From assembly GCF_030435805.1 (NCBI RefSeq), contig NC_081303.1, positions 74,995,910-75,059,909 on the forward strand: 64,000 bases of DNA. Direction: 5' to 3'. The notes under the pieces are model-generated. The model was not told where the DNA came from. It saw nothing but the letters and a program-made list of their open reading frames with translations, and searched no databases. Source of the stretch: Mustela lutreola (taxonomy: Eukaryota; Chordata; Mammalia; Carnivora; Mustelidae). A program made the position numbers and the translations under genes. Positions 13,055 to 23,929 of the stretch are shown piece by piece. How positions within the stretch are numbered: the first letter of the stretch is position 1; each line of letters begins with the position of its first letter.

Positions 13055-13400
13055 TTTTCTTCTATCTTGCTCTTGACATTAGAATCTCCTTTATGCAATA
13101 TTAGTGTTACTATATTTATTTCATATATGCTAATCAACAGTTAAACCCATTTATTACTAGTATCCTTCATGGCATTGTTCAGTTCTAGAGTTTCTATTTG
13201 GTTCTTTTTTACAGTCTCCTGTTCTCTCCTGAAATTGTCCGTCTTATCATTTAATTTCCGGAACACAAGAATTAGTTATTGTAAGTCTGCGTGTGTTGAC
13301 TCTAGGACCTGCCTCTCCTGCGGGGCTCTCTCTTTATCGGCTTCTCTCCAAGGTTTGGGTAACCAGGTGCCACTGTTCTCTAGGTCAGTTTTTCATTAAG
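13055..13400 (-). repeat. L1M fragment (continuation)
   Basis: TTCAGTTCTAGAGTTTCTAT and TTTGGTTCTTTTTTACAGTC, then CTCTCCTGAAATTGTCCG, resemble an antisense L1M segment resuming after the SINE. Confidence 0.6.
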
Positions 13401-13531
13401 TGCTGGACCTAATGGGCAAAAAAGGTTAGAGATCATTTGAAGCATTGGACTGTGTTCACCCAGAGAAGATTTACGGTTGTTTACAGAAGGGGTTAAGGTA
13501 GGGACAAACCACCTGAATAAGCCTAAGATTG

Positions 13532-13726
13532 AGGGCCGCCTGGGTGGCTCAGTCGGTCAAGCGTCTGCCTTCGGCTCAGGTCAGATCCCAGGGTCCTAGG
13601 ATTGAGCCCCGCATAGGGCTCCCTGCTCCGTGGGGAGCCTGCTTCCTCCTCTGCCGCTCGCCCTGCTCATGTTCTCTCTCTTGCTGTCTCTCTGTCAAAT
13701 AAATAAATAAATATCTTTAAAGATAA
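13532..13726 (+). repeat. SINEC
   Basis: Full-length Can-SINE bounded by a 16-bp target duplication (13516-13531 and 13727-13742, one mismatch). Confidence 0.95.
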
Positions 13727-13742
13727 AATAAACCTAAGATTG

Positions 13743-14560
13743 GGAGACTCAAGCTGGATTTGTCTTTGTGAGGGGAGGCTGTTTTGGCTCACTGTTCCTC
13801 CTGGGGTCCAACAGGAACCCTGGGATGCTTATCAGGACCCCTTCTCACCGAGGAGCCCTGGACTCCAGGTATCACCTCCCTGTGAAACTTCCAGAAGCTC
13901 TTCTCAGCTTCTCAACTTCAACGCTGGAATCGGCTCACGTGGGGCCAAGCGTCAGTCTCCCTCCAGGGGACTCCCTCTCCTGCAGCATCTTGGCCGCACG
14001 GGCTCTGCTGTCTTGGTAGTTTTCCATGCTTTCAGACAGACCTAGAAATCCTTCACCCACCCTTTTAATTGTGCTTGACCTGATACACTCTGGTTTGAAA
14101 TAGGTTTGCTGGGTTTATCTACTCTCATCTACTTCAGTGAGTCTGAGAAAGGAAGCCCTTAAGGGCACCCAGAGGTATTTCTCGAACTTTCTCTCAAATG
14201 AAAAATTCTGCCAGTAATACCTCTGAGAACCCTCAGAAAATAAGAGAACACTCTGATCTGGCTCTCTCAGATGTCTTAACATATTTAGTAACGTTCCTGG
14301 AGGGCTGCTGAGAAAGGCCGTTTCAAAGGCTTTTCTTTGCCTTCATTTGGTCTCTCCCAAACGACCAGAGCGAGAATGTCCGCGCCCGTGCACACTCCCG
14401 CAGCCGGCAGCCGGCTTTCTCTATGCCTACCGACTCCCAACGCTAGGGGTTCGAACTCATGTTTATCCAACCTCAGATGACAGAAAAGAGTCACAAAAGT
14501 AAAACCACATTTACAGGAGCGCACATGAAGGGAATCCTCATTCGGCGAGAAATCACCATT
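13743..14560. other. Intergenic, nothing recognised
   Basis: Unique sequence with no supported gene or repeat. Confidence 0.4.
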
Positions 14561-14565
14561 TCTCT

Positions 14566-14749
14566 TTTTTTTATTTATTTGACAGAGAGAGAGAGAGAGA
14601 TCACAAGTAGGCAGAGAGGCAGGCAGAGAGAGAGGGAAGCAGGCTCCCGCTGAGCAGAGAGCCCGATGCGGGGCTCGATCCCAGGACCCTGAGACCATGA
14701 CCTGAGCCGAAGGCAGAGGCTTTAACCCACTGAGCCACCCAGGCACCCC
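14566..14749 (-). repeat. SINEC (GATCACAAGTAGGCAGAGAGG tail type)
   Basis: Complement of a Can-SINE from TTTATTTATTTGACAG to GAGCCACCCAGGCACCCC. The tail type is the one I associate with mustelid-like carnivores. Confidence 0.93.
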
Positions 14750-14759
14750 TATTACCGCA

Positions 14760-15500
14760 TCTCTTAAGGGGTTGGTGGTTTTCCCCGTAACTGTGTCTCC
14801 GCAACGCTGCTCCGTCTTTTGAGAACAGTCTCCCTCTTCAGCTTTCTTCATGACTCCCCCTCAGCCTCTTGGCCTCCGCATTCTCCAGAACCCATACCCT
14901 GGGCTGCAGCCACTGGTCCCCGGCTGGGACCGTGCCGGCACAGACTCCAACTGCACTCATGCAGGCACACCCGACCTCCTCCTCCTGCCAGCACCTTTCC
15001 TGTCCCCCGCCCCGTGCCACCCCACTGATGCAGAGTCATCAGATGCCAACGGACACACATGTACATGGACCCACAGACAACACAGGAGGGCGGGGCAGCT
15101 GACCCTCACGACAGAAGGAAAATAGGAGTCTGCAGCGAGGTTCCTCCGCTTCTTACCCAAGAGAGTTTACTGAGTGATTGAAGGTGTCTTTAAAGTACTC
15201 CCCAGGCAGACTTTCCTGAGACAGACTTCACATGGCTGCTTGGAGGCTGGTCCCGCGAGGCTGAGTCATCCCCGTGGCACTAAGTGGAGCTGGTCTGTGA
15301 GCGCACCTCACCCGCTCGACTTCCTTCCCTGTCCGAGAACCCAAACGGACGTCTGAGGATGAGAGATTTGTGGTGTTCAAAACAAAAGACAGAAACGAAC
15401 AATCGGACCACAGTCCTGTACTCGTCAGAAGGCGAGCACCGGCCCGAGAGCATCAGCCCTGCGTCTGGAGACTTTAGACCTTGTTCAACTAAGATACACG
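14760..15500. other. Intergenic, nothing recognised
   Basis: CT- and CA-rich unique sequence. No supported gene. Confidence 0.4.
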
Positions 15501-15598
15501 GTAACTTTCAAGTATAGCCCAAAAAAAAGACACGGCATGATTCCAGATCTTAAGAAAGAAAAACACAGAATAGGAAAAAAGTTTCAAAAAGAACTCAG

Positions 15599-15776
15599 GG
15601 GCGCCTGGGGGGCTCAGTCGGTTAAGCACTGTGCTCTTGATTTCCGCTCTGGTCGTGACCTCAGTGTTGTGAGACTGAGTCCCACGTCAGGCTCTACACC
15701 CAGCGAGGAACATACTTGAGCTTCTCTCCCTCTGCTCCCCCTCCATGCTCTCTCTCTAAAATAAATAAAGTTTAAA
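15599..15776 (+). repeat. SINEC inserted in L1
   Basis: Can-SINE with target duplication AAAAAGAACTCAG (15586-15598) and AAAAAGAATTCAG (15777-15789). Confidence 0.93.
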
Positions 15777-16099
15777 AAAAAGAATTCAGTTAATCCAAAA
15801 ATACTAATGCAAGAAAGAAAAAAAGCCAAAAACAAAATACATGGCACAAATAGAAATAAAAAAGGAAAATAGAATCAAAGACTAATACATCAAGAATTAC
15901 AATAAATATATGTGAACCAAAAGTTGAAAGTTACAAAACATAGAGTGTCAGGTAAGATTTTTCAAAAATCTAGCAATCTACGTAGGTACATCTAAAGCAA
16001 AAGAACTTAGAAAGGTTGAAAATAACAGCACCAAAACGGTATTCCAAGCAAATTTTCACTAGAAGAAAGTTGGTTTGGCCATATTAAGATGAGATAATA

Positions 16100-16298
16100 G
16101 GGCGCCTGGGTGGCTCAGTGGGTTAAGCCGCTGCCTTCGGCTCAGGTCATGATCTCAGGGTCCTGGGATCGAGTCCCGCATCGGGCTCTCTGCTCAGCAG
16201 GGAGCCTGCTTCCTTCTCTCTCTCTCTGCCTGCCTCTCAGTGTACTTGTAATTTCTCTCTGTCAAATAAATAAATGAAATCTTTGAAAAAAAAAAAAA
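16100..16298 (+). repeat. SINEC inserted in L1, young-looking
   Basis: Near-consensus Can-SINE with perfect 14-bp target duplication AAGATGAGATAATA (16086-16099 and 16299-16312). Confidence 0.95.
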
Positions 16299-16472
16299 AA
16301 GATGAGATAATATAAGACTTAAGATAAAGAGCATTAAAGAATTCAAAAGAGATAACTGTGTATTGACATAAGATTTAATTATCCCAAAATCATAACACAA
16401 TTCTAAATATATAGGCACCTAATGAAATACGTTTAAAATATAGAGTATAAATTGATAAAAAGTACAAGCAGA

Positions 16473-16710
16473 GGAGCGCCTGGGTGGCTCAGTGAGTTAA
16501 GCCTCTGCCTTCAGCTCGGGTCATGGTCTCAGGGTCCTGAGATCGAGTCCCGCATCGGGCTCTCTGCTCGGCAGGGAGCCTGCTTCCTCCTCTCTCTCTC
16601 TCTGCCTACTTGTGATCTGTCAAATAAAATCTTAAAAAAAAAAAAAAGAACCACACCGCGTGGGACAGACTGCGCTGCCCCACATCTTTAAAAAAAAAAA
16701 AAAAAAAAAG
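16473..16710 (+). repeat. SINEC with a second A-tail and an extra 3' segment
   Basis: Near-consensus SINE to an A-tail at about 16647, then about 44 bp of non-SINE sequence (GAACCACACCGCGTGGGACA and onward), then a second A run of about 20. A single 16-bp target duplication AAAAAGTACAAGCAGA brackets the whole unit (16457-16472 and 16711-16726). Confidence 0.92.
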
Positions 16711-16866
16711 AAAAAGTACAAGCAGAAACCGACAAATCTACCACCTTTATCTGTGGCTGGTGAGCCAAGCAGACACAACTCAACAAATTTCAAAGAAGAG
16801 TATTACAAAAACTACATTCTGACCACAATGCAACTAGATAGAGTTAATTTAAAATTCCTAGAGATT

Positions 16867-17063
16867 GGGGTGCCTGGGTGACTGTTTGTCAAGCATCTGC
16901 CTTCAGCTCAGGTCATGATCCTAAGAGCCTGGGATGAGCCCCGCGTCGGGCTCTCTGCTCAGCAGGGAGTCTGCTTCTCCCTCTGCCTCTGCCCACCCCC
17001 CCATTTGCACACGAGTGCTCTCTCTCTGTCAAATAAATAAAATCTTTAAAAATAAGAAAAAAT
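16867..17063 (+). repeat. SINEC inserted in L1
   Basis: Can-SINE with 16-bp target duplication (16851-16866 and 17064-17079, two mismatches). Confidence 0.93.
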
Positions 17064-17187
17064 AAAATTTCCATAGATTTTGAAATTAAATAACATGCTT
17101 TTTAAATAATTTATGAGTCAAAGAAGAAACTATAATAAAAACTTACATTTTATGATTTAATGATAATGAAAACAGTATCTGTCAAAA

Positions 17188-17236
17188 CTACTACAAGCAA
17201 TGCTGTAAGTGAAAGAGAAGAAATTAACTGCAAACA
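17188..17236 (+). repeat. Copy 1 of a 49-bp exact direct repeat
   Basis: Identical to 18022-18070, inside the L1 region. See the finding on the intervening non-L1 segment. Confidence 0.9.
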
Positions 17237-17243
17237 GGGGATG

Positions 17244-17325
17244 GGTGCCTGGTTGGCTCAGGTGGCAGAGCCCATGGTCATGAGTTCAAGCCCCATGCTG
17301 GGCACAGAGCATATTTAAACAAAGA
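17244..17325 (+). repeat. Short SINEC variant (tRNA head plus brief tail)
   Basis: GGTGCCTGGTTGGCTCAGG through GAGTTCAAGCCCCATG, without the CT-rich block; the short subfamily also seen at 26661 and 49596. Confidence 0.75.
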
Positions 17326-18021
17326 AACAAAAACAAGAAAATGAAAAAACCACAAGGGATATGAAAAGTAGTGCTCCAAGGGAATCTTATTGCCTTAAAT
17401 GCTTTTTATATAAGGGGAAAAGACTAAAAATTAATCAACTAAGCACAAAAACTAAGCAGAAAACAAACAATAAACTCAAAGAAAGTGGAAGGAAGAGATA
17501 ATTGTAAGGACAGAAACAGAAATAGAAAATGAAATAGAAAACCAAGATACAATAGAAAAAATCAACAAAGCCAAAAGTTGGTTCTGTGAAAAGGCCAATA
17601 AAAATAACCTCCACAATGATTTATCTAAGAAAAGAAATAACAGAAGATATGGATGAATAATTCATCAGTCCGCTTTCACTATAATGCGCTGTGGCAACTG
17701 ACAAAATCCCAAATCTCATTTATTTTTTTGCTACTGCATATTTCAACTACAGACCTATTGTCAGACGTTCCTCCACGCGTCCTCTCCGTCCTGGGACTTC
17801 CCAGGCACAGACATGCCATCTTTGTGGGAGAGAGAAAGATCCAGAGGGCCAGGACAATCACACAGGATATCTTTTCAGGTTTCTGCTCCCATAGATGCCG
17901 TCTGGACTCCAGTGACTGCTGGCTGGGCGGGTACATGAGGGGCCCCTCACACGACCGTAGGTGGGGATGTCTGGTCCTCTTCCAAGAAGGGGAGCCGGTA
18001 TTGAGGGAACAGTAACACCGT

Positions 18022-18070
18022 CTACTACAAGCAATGCTGTAAGTGAAAGAGAAGAAATTAACTGCAAACA
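18022..18070 (+). repeat. Copy 2 of a 49-bp exact direct repeat
   Basis: Identical to 17188-17236. It lies directly after about 360 bp that does not read as L1. Confidence 0.9.
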
Positions 18071-18376
18071 CAGGAGAGACCAGAAGACAGCACTCCCAAC
18101 GACGACATGCCAATAAACGTTCAACTTAGACGAAATGGGAAAATTCCTAGAAATACTACTACTTAAACCACTTCAAGGAGAAATAAGGTACCTAAGCACT
18201 CACAGAGGTATTAACAGAATTACAGCTTATTGTGAGATCTGCCCCCCGGGGCGCTCACAGGGCTCAGCCGCCCCCGGGGCAGCTCTTGCGCTTGTGCTGG
18301 AGCTCCAGTCTGGGCTCAGAGTTTACTTTAACAATAAAAATAAATACAAAATATTAAAAAAAAAAAAAAAAAAAAG

Positions 18377-18595
18377 GGATGCCTGGGTGGCTCAGTTGGT
18401 TGGACAGCTGCCTTCGGCTCAGGTCATGGTCTCGGAGTCCCGGGATCGAGTCCCGCATGGGGCTCCCAGCTCCACGGGGAGTCTGCTTCTCCCTCTGACC
18501 TTCTCCTCGCTCATGCTCTCTCACTGTCTTTCTCTCAAATAAATAAATAAAATATCTAAAAATAAATAAATAAATAAATAAAATAAATACATGTC
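18377..18595 (+). repeat. SINEC inserted in L1
   Basis: Can-SINE with a long AAATA-rich tail. It is preceded by an A-run and by about 120 bp of GC-rich non-L1 sequence (18240-18350) whose origin I cannot name. Confidence 0.9.
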
Positions 18596-18897
18596 TTCCC
18601 ACGAAGATAACGCCCATCCCTTACGGTTTTATACGTGAATTCTACCGAAAGTTGAAGGGAGAGAACATTCCCATCTTATTCAAATTCTCCCAGAGAACAT
18701 ATAAATAGAACACTCCTTGTATCATTCCTTGAGCCTTAAAACACAGATGAAGGCAAAATGAGAAAGGGAAATCACAAGCCCATGTTGTTCATTAATAAAA
18801 ACGCAAAAATCCTACACAGCATATAAGCTGAGTACAAAGGCATATAAGACTGGTCATACCTTATGGTCGAGTAGTTTATCCTAAGAATGCAAGGACA

Positions 18898-19092
18898 GGG
18901 TGCCCCGGTGGCTCAGTCGGTTAAGCATCTGCCTTTGGCTTAGGTCATGGTCTTAGGAGTCCTGGGATCAAGCTGAGTGTCAGGCTCCCCGCTCCGCAGA
19001 GAGCCTGATTCTTCCTCTCCCTCCCCCCGCTCCTGCTTGCTGTCTCGTGCTCTCTCAAACACAAAAAATCTTAAAAAAAAGAAAAATAAAAA
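18898..19092 (+). repeat. SINEC inserted in L1
   Basis: Diverged Can-SINE with 15-bp target duplication AAGAATGCAAGGACA / AAGAATGCAAGGATA (18883-18897 and 19093-19107). Confidence 0.93.
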
Positions 19093-19155
19093 AAGAATGC
19101 AAGGATAATTTAATAGCAGGAAGTCTATAAATGGCATTTACCATATTAATATATT

Positions 19156-19366
19156 TTTTTTTTTTAAAGATTTTATTTATTTATTTGACAGACAGAGATC
19201 ACAAGCAGGCAGAGAGGCAGGCAGAGAGAGAGAGAGAGAGAAGGGAGCAGGCTCCCTGCTGAGCAGAGAGCCCGATGCGGGACTCGATCCCAGGACCCTG
19301 AGATCATGACCTGAGCCGAAGGCAGCGGCTTAACCCACTGAGCCACCCAGGCGCCCTACCATATTA
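19156..19366 (-). repeat. SINEC, near-consensus, inverted to its neighbour
   Basis: Complement-strand Can-SINE with perfect 17-bp target duplication TACCATATTAATATATT (19139-19155 and 19367-19383). Confidence 0.96.
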
Positions 19367-20769
19367 ATATATTAAAGGGTGATAAAAATATGATCATCTC
19401 AATAGCCAAAGGAAAAATCTGATTAAATTCAATGTCCATTCAAAATAAAGAATTTTAAAAAAATAAAGAATTTTCAGTAAACTAAAAAAAAGAGGACCCT
19501 TCTTTCACAAAGGGGATTTACAAAAAACCTCTAAAAATACTGCTCTAAATTTATGTACCCAAAAAACCTAAAAAACAATTATAAATTTCCTTTTCAAAAT
19601 CAGGATGAAATAAAGTGCCCAAGTCAAGAAGGTCAAGAAGACATCAGCATCTCTACGGACGTTACACTAGAGGTCCTAACCAGTGTTACACTTTAAGGAA
19701 AATAAAAAGCAAAATGACTGGAACTGACATTATTTCCATACAATAATTGTTTATACAGAAAACCCCAATCAACAAATTATTAGAAAGAACAAATTACTAA
19801 AACCAATGGCAAACTGTTCTATCCAGCCACAATTTACAAAACTCCTACTTATTTCTACTTTATCTATAAACTATTACAAAGTGTCAATTTAAAGGATATC
19901 ACTTACAATGGCAAAAAAAAAACACCAACTATGAAGTATCTAGGAATAAACCCAACACAAAATGTGTAAGATCTGGAAACAGAAAACAATAAACTTTCAC
20001 TTGGAAGACATTCATGGAGACCCAATAAAAAGATAGCTATCCCTTGTTTATGAATTTGAAGACTCAGAATCATAAAGACATGAATTCTACCCAAACTGAC
20101 CTGTATATTCAATGCAACGTCAATTAAAATCCCAACAGGGCCAGTGCATATGTCTGTGTGACTTGACAAGCTTGCTCTAAAATATGTATGGAAAAACACA
20201 GAACCAACAATAGCCCATTTATAAAATGAAGAAGAAACTTAAAGAAGATTCGCCCTACTAAATAATCAAGACCTTTTCTACAGCTATGGTAACTGAACAG
20301 TGTGGTGTGGACACTAAGTAAGCTATCTTACTTGTCCAGAGAACAGACTAAGCAGTTTAGAAACACAGCCGTCCATGAATGGAATGTTACTATATGACCG
20401 ACCTGACATGACAATTAGTTGGGAAAAGTGGGACTAGTGAAAAAAATAAACCTGGGTTGGGGGCGGGGAGACATTTGTGTGTAGAAAGTAAAACCATCAA
20501 TTAAATTCCAGAGAGCATAAGAATTCAAATGTCCAAAACAAAACTAAATATTTTTAGAAGAGTAAGTTAATATATATTAGGATGGGGGAAAAAACCCAGA
20601 ATATTTATAAACTCAAAATTAATGACATGAATTTGTAAGATGAATTTAAGATAGGAGGTGAAAAAACAAGGCACATATGAAAGAAACTTGCAACACATCT
20701 AACTAACCAAGATGTAGTATTCAGTACAATCCAGTTTAAAAAAAAAAAGGAGCAAAAGACATGAACTGG

Positions 20770-21590
20770 GTATCATAAAAGTGAGCCAAGGATGGCCTCT
20801 GCATATTGGCCCCCAGGTTACTCGTTTCTGTGCAGCACATTGGGGCTGGTAAGTTCAATGCCGGCCAGTAAGTACCAAGCGCCAATTTTTACACACCCGG
20901 TGTTTTGAACACGGCCCCAACCCGCAGACTTTTAGCCACCTGCGGCCGCTGGTCTGTCCTGCATACTTCTCGAAACTGCGACCAGCGCCTGCTGGTCACA
21001 GGGTAAACCCCGTGGTTATGAGGCCGCCACACTGAGGCTGCCCTTGGGAGCTTTCTGACCCAGAGACTTCCTGCAGGGCTGTGGCCCAAGGTCACCTAAC
21101 CATCTGGCGACCTCCTTGCCCTCCTCCTCCTCTGGATGCCGGGGTCTCTGGATGCTCCAGCTCTGGGAGCGACATCCCACGACAAATCTGTCAAGGCCAC
21201 CCCGAGAAAGCCCGCATGTGTTACTGCCATCTCGGGGCACATCTTCTTCCTTCCCGCGCCCTGAAAGCCCCGCAGCCCGGACACTGTCACTTCGGCGAAG
21301 AAGATGCAGATGCCCAGAGAACACACCCAATGCGTCACCTCGGGGACGGCCTATCAGGCTGGGTGAGACACCGTCTAACCCCCATCTCACTGCCCCAAAA
21401 CGAGAAGTCTGGAGCAGCCGGGAAGACACGGACGTGGCAGAAGCGCAAGCCGGCATCGCCACTCGGAATAAAGAAGTGACACGACCACAGCACGCCCGAC
21501 ACGGACACCGCCAAGGCCCACCCGTGGCACCGCCGGGCATCACGCCCCGGGGCAGCGGTGGTGCAGGAGCGCCGAGAGGCCCTGTTCCCA
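20770..21590. other. Unique sequence upstream of the CpG island
   Basis: Non-repetitive, with rising GC content. Overlapping frames on both strands continue into the CpG island; none is recognisable as a protein. Confidence 0.4.
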
Positions 21591-22587
21591 AGGCAGCACC
21601 GTCGGAAACCGCGCAGACGTCCGGCCGCGGGCGAGCGGGTGAGCGACCGGGAAGCAATGCGAGGAACCATCCCGGGTGTGCGCGTCCGCGCCCCCACGGT
21701 CCCCACGAAGCCCAACGACGTAGCGGCAGGAGGTGCTCGCGCTCACGAGCGGGGCTGGGTCCCGGGAAGGCGGCCCCGGCGAGGCCCCGGACGGTGGAGC
21801 CCCGGACTCCGGCCGTCGCTCAGGTGGCGACGGCAGGACCTCGGGACGAGCCCCGCGGGGACTCTGCGGCGGGGACTCCGCGTCGAGCCGGGCTCCCCGT
21901 CTGTGCCGGCCGCGCCCCGAGGCCGAGCAGTGACCAGCGAGCACACGGAGCTCCGGGAGCAACGAGCCCGCTGTCCCCGCGGCGGGCATTTGCGGAGGCG
22001 GCCGGAGCGGAGCCGGACAGCCGCCTGCGACCGTCGGGGCGCGGACAGCAGCGAGCAGCCGCCCCGCCGCCCGGCCGCGGAAGCGGGGAAAGCGGCAGCG
22101 ACGAGAGCGTCGCGCGAACCCGCGGCCGCGTCCCTGCTCGGAGCCCGGCGGGGCTCGGCGCGTGCGGTCGGACGGGGAGGCCCGGCGGACGGGGTGTCCA
22201 CCGACGCCTCCTTCCGCGGCAGCCGGGGCGCGGGGCGCAGCTCAGGCGCGGAGAGCGCGGCGGGCCGTCCCCGCCCGAGCCCCCGGCGCCCCGCGTTACG
22301 GCGGAACGAGCCGTCCGAGCGCCCCGGCTCGGGGACGAGGCCCCTGCGCCGCGGCTCTCCGGAGCCCACGGGCCTCTCAGCGCGCCATGCCCCGGGCGAG
22401 CGCGTCGGGGGCGACCGCGGACTCCCCGGCCGCCTCCCCAGCCCCGCACCCGCGCCCCGGCGAGCCCCGACGGCAGCCGCAGCCACAGCCGCGCCGCCGC
22501 CGGGCGGACAAAAGAGGCGGCGGTCACGTGGGGCCGCCCACGCCCGGCGCGCCGTGACGTCAGCACCCGGCGACCGGCCATTGATTC

Positions 22588-22588
<1 letters not shown>

Positions 22589-22618
<30 letters not shown>
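22589..22618 (+). repeat. (CGG)10 microsatellite
   Basis: Ten uninterrupted CGG units within the presumed core promoter or 5'UTR of the constitutive ADAR transcript. Such tracts are often length-polymorphic. Confidence 0.9.
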
Positions 22619-22619
<1 letters not shown>

Positions 22620-22701
22620 TACGTGGTGGGGCGGGCGGGGAGGGTCCGCGGCCGTGGCAGCCTCTGGGGTCGGGCCGTGGCCCGGAGGATCCGCGCAGCC
22701 G
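22619..22701 (+). other. ADAR: Candidate ADAR non-coding exon 1B (3' end at donor GTAAGG)
   Basis: GC-rich sequence just downstream of the CRE and (CGG)10 ends with CAGCCG before the strong donor GTAAGG (22702-22707). Splicing to exon 2 would give the p110 leader with translation from Met256. The left end (cap site) is a guess. Confidence 0.5.
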
Positions 22702-22771
22702 GTAAGGAGCTAGTTCCCTTCTCCGCGCCCGCTTCCCCACCCGAGCCGCCGAGGGAGAGGGGCGCCGGGGG

Positions 22772-22860
22772 GCGCGCGCCGGGGGGGGGGGTGCGTGCGC
22801 GTGCGTCCGGGCGCGTGCCCCGCGTGGGCGCGCCTGTGGGCCCGGGGGCGCGCGCGGGTG
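22772..22860. other. Z-DNA-prone alternating purine-pyrimidine blocks
   Basis: GCGCGCGC at 22772-22779, a 16-bp alternating block GTGCGTGCGCGTGCGT at 22791-22806, and further GCGCGCGCG at about 22848-22856, just inside intron 1. Confidence 0.7.
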
Positions 22861-23929
22861 CTCGGGCGCGCGTGTCCCCGGAGCCCAGCGGCTGGGCACC
22901 CCCGGCGCTGCTGGCCTGGGCGCGGACGGCGGCCGGACGCGGGGCTCCCGGGGCTGGTCCGGGGCCGCGCCGCCCCGCGCCTCCTCGCCTCCGCGCCGGG
23001 ACCGCCTGCGCCCGCTCCGCAGCCCCGGGGCCGCCCGCGCGCCCTGCGTGCCTCCCGCGGGGGAAGGCGGGGGCGTCCGCCGCGGACCGCCCGCTGCGGG
23101 TCGCGGCCACCGCGCGGAGCCCCGGCCGGGCCGTGCTGCAGGAGGCCTGGTTGCGTCACCGCCCGGCCCTGCGCCCTGCGTGCGCTCGGCGGCTCCTCGG
23201 GCCGCGCCGGAGGGTAAGGCTGCCGCAGGCGCCGCGCGTGAGGTCGGACGCGGGGGCTCGCCTTCCCGCCCGGGTGCCGGTCCCTGGGCGCGGGGAGCCC
23301 CCGCAGGCGCTGGGCCGAGGCGGCGGACGCTGGGCTGCCCGGCCCGCGGAGCCGCGCGCGCGGGCCTGTGCTGCTGCCGGCGAGGGGGCCGGGGAGGTCA
23401 CGGGAGCGCCGGGCGCAGGGGCGTCGGGGCGGACGAGCGACGCTGCCGTTTCTCGCCTTGCCAGGGAGGGCGCGTTCCGGTCGCCCCCGAGCCCCCGAGG
23501 AACCAGCAGTCGCGCGCTGTCTGGGAGGCGGAGGAGGAGGAGTGGAACCGGGCGTGGACCTGGGGGTCAGGTCTGCGGTCTGCCGTCGGTGTAACGCTCA
23601 GTGAGTTACTGAACTCCTCGGCCTTACTGACCAGATGAGGTCGTTCCTTCGACCTGGCAGGGGTATTGTCAGAATTGGAGTGTCCAGCGGTGACGGGTAA
23701 GGGCAGGGGACCCAGACGCCTGAACTTGCTCTCGCTGAAGGCTGCCCGTGGGTACAGCCGATGGAGACGGGGGAACTTTCTGCTATTTGGGTCTTTGCTA
23801 TTTTGCCAGATGTGATGAAGCCGACTTGGGGGGATGGTGGGCGGAGGAATCTCAAAATCCGTAATCTCTCCACTGAAGACCGCATAAAATTTTACAACTG
23901 GAAAGAGAGGAACGCCTCACTTAATTATA

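Larger units (their letters stand above)
15500..20760 (+). repeat. Decayed L1 (LINE-1) ORF2 region with nested SINE insertions
   Basis: AT-rich sense-strand L1: a counterpart of the ORF2 endonuclease part near 15.9-16.4 kb (AATATATAGGCACCTAATG), the segment GCCAAAAGTTGGTTCTGTG (17.57 kb), AATTCCTAGAAATACTAC (18.14 kb), GATCATCTCAATAGCC (19.39 kb), TATCTAGGAATAAACCC (19.94 kb) and AACGTCAATTAAAATCCC (20.12 kb), in the order of a normal ORF2. No long frame survives. At least seven SINEs sit inside it, so the L1 is older than all of them. Confidence 0.85.
21600..23550 (+). promoter_or_regulatory. ADAR: CpG island: probable constitutive ADAR promoter (p110 mRNA)
   Basis: The most CpG-dense part of the window. 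Around 22.52-22.70 kb are GTCACGTG (22523-22530), a full CRE palindrome TGACGTCA (22555-22562), a (CGG)10 tract and GC boxes (GGGGCGGGCGGGG), with no TATA. It lies about 15 kb upstream of exon 1A, comparable to the constitutive exon 1B promoter of human ADAR. Long frames through the island on both strands reflect base composition only. Confidence 0.75.

Noticed and set aside
16100-16298. tRNA-like sequences in the SINEs as possible tRNA genes
   Set aside because: They are tRNA-derived SINE heads followed by CT-rich and A-rich tails and flanked by target duplications.
1-22000. KCNN3 3' end at the left side
   Set aside because: It is the expected neighbour by synteny, but no KCNN3 coding segment or recognisable 3'UTR was seen; the human intergenic gap is tens of kb, so it probably lies outside the window.
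21116-23594. Very long open frames (529, 678, 359 residues) on both strands across the CpG island
   Set aside because: Extreme GC content removes stop codons in several frames at once. The translations are Arg/Pro/Gly/Ala-rich on both strands with no domain, and they overlap the promoter elements.
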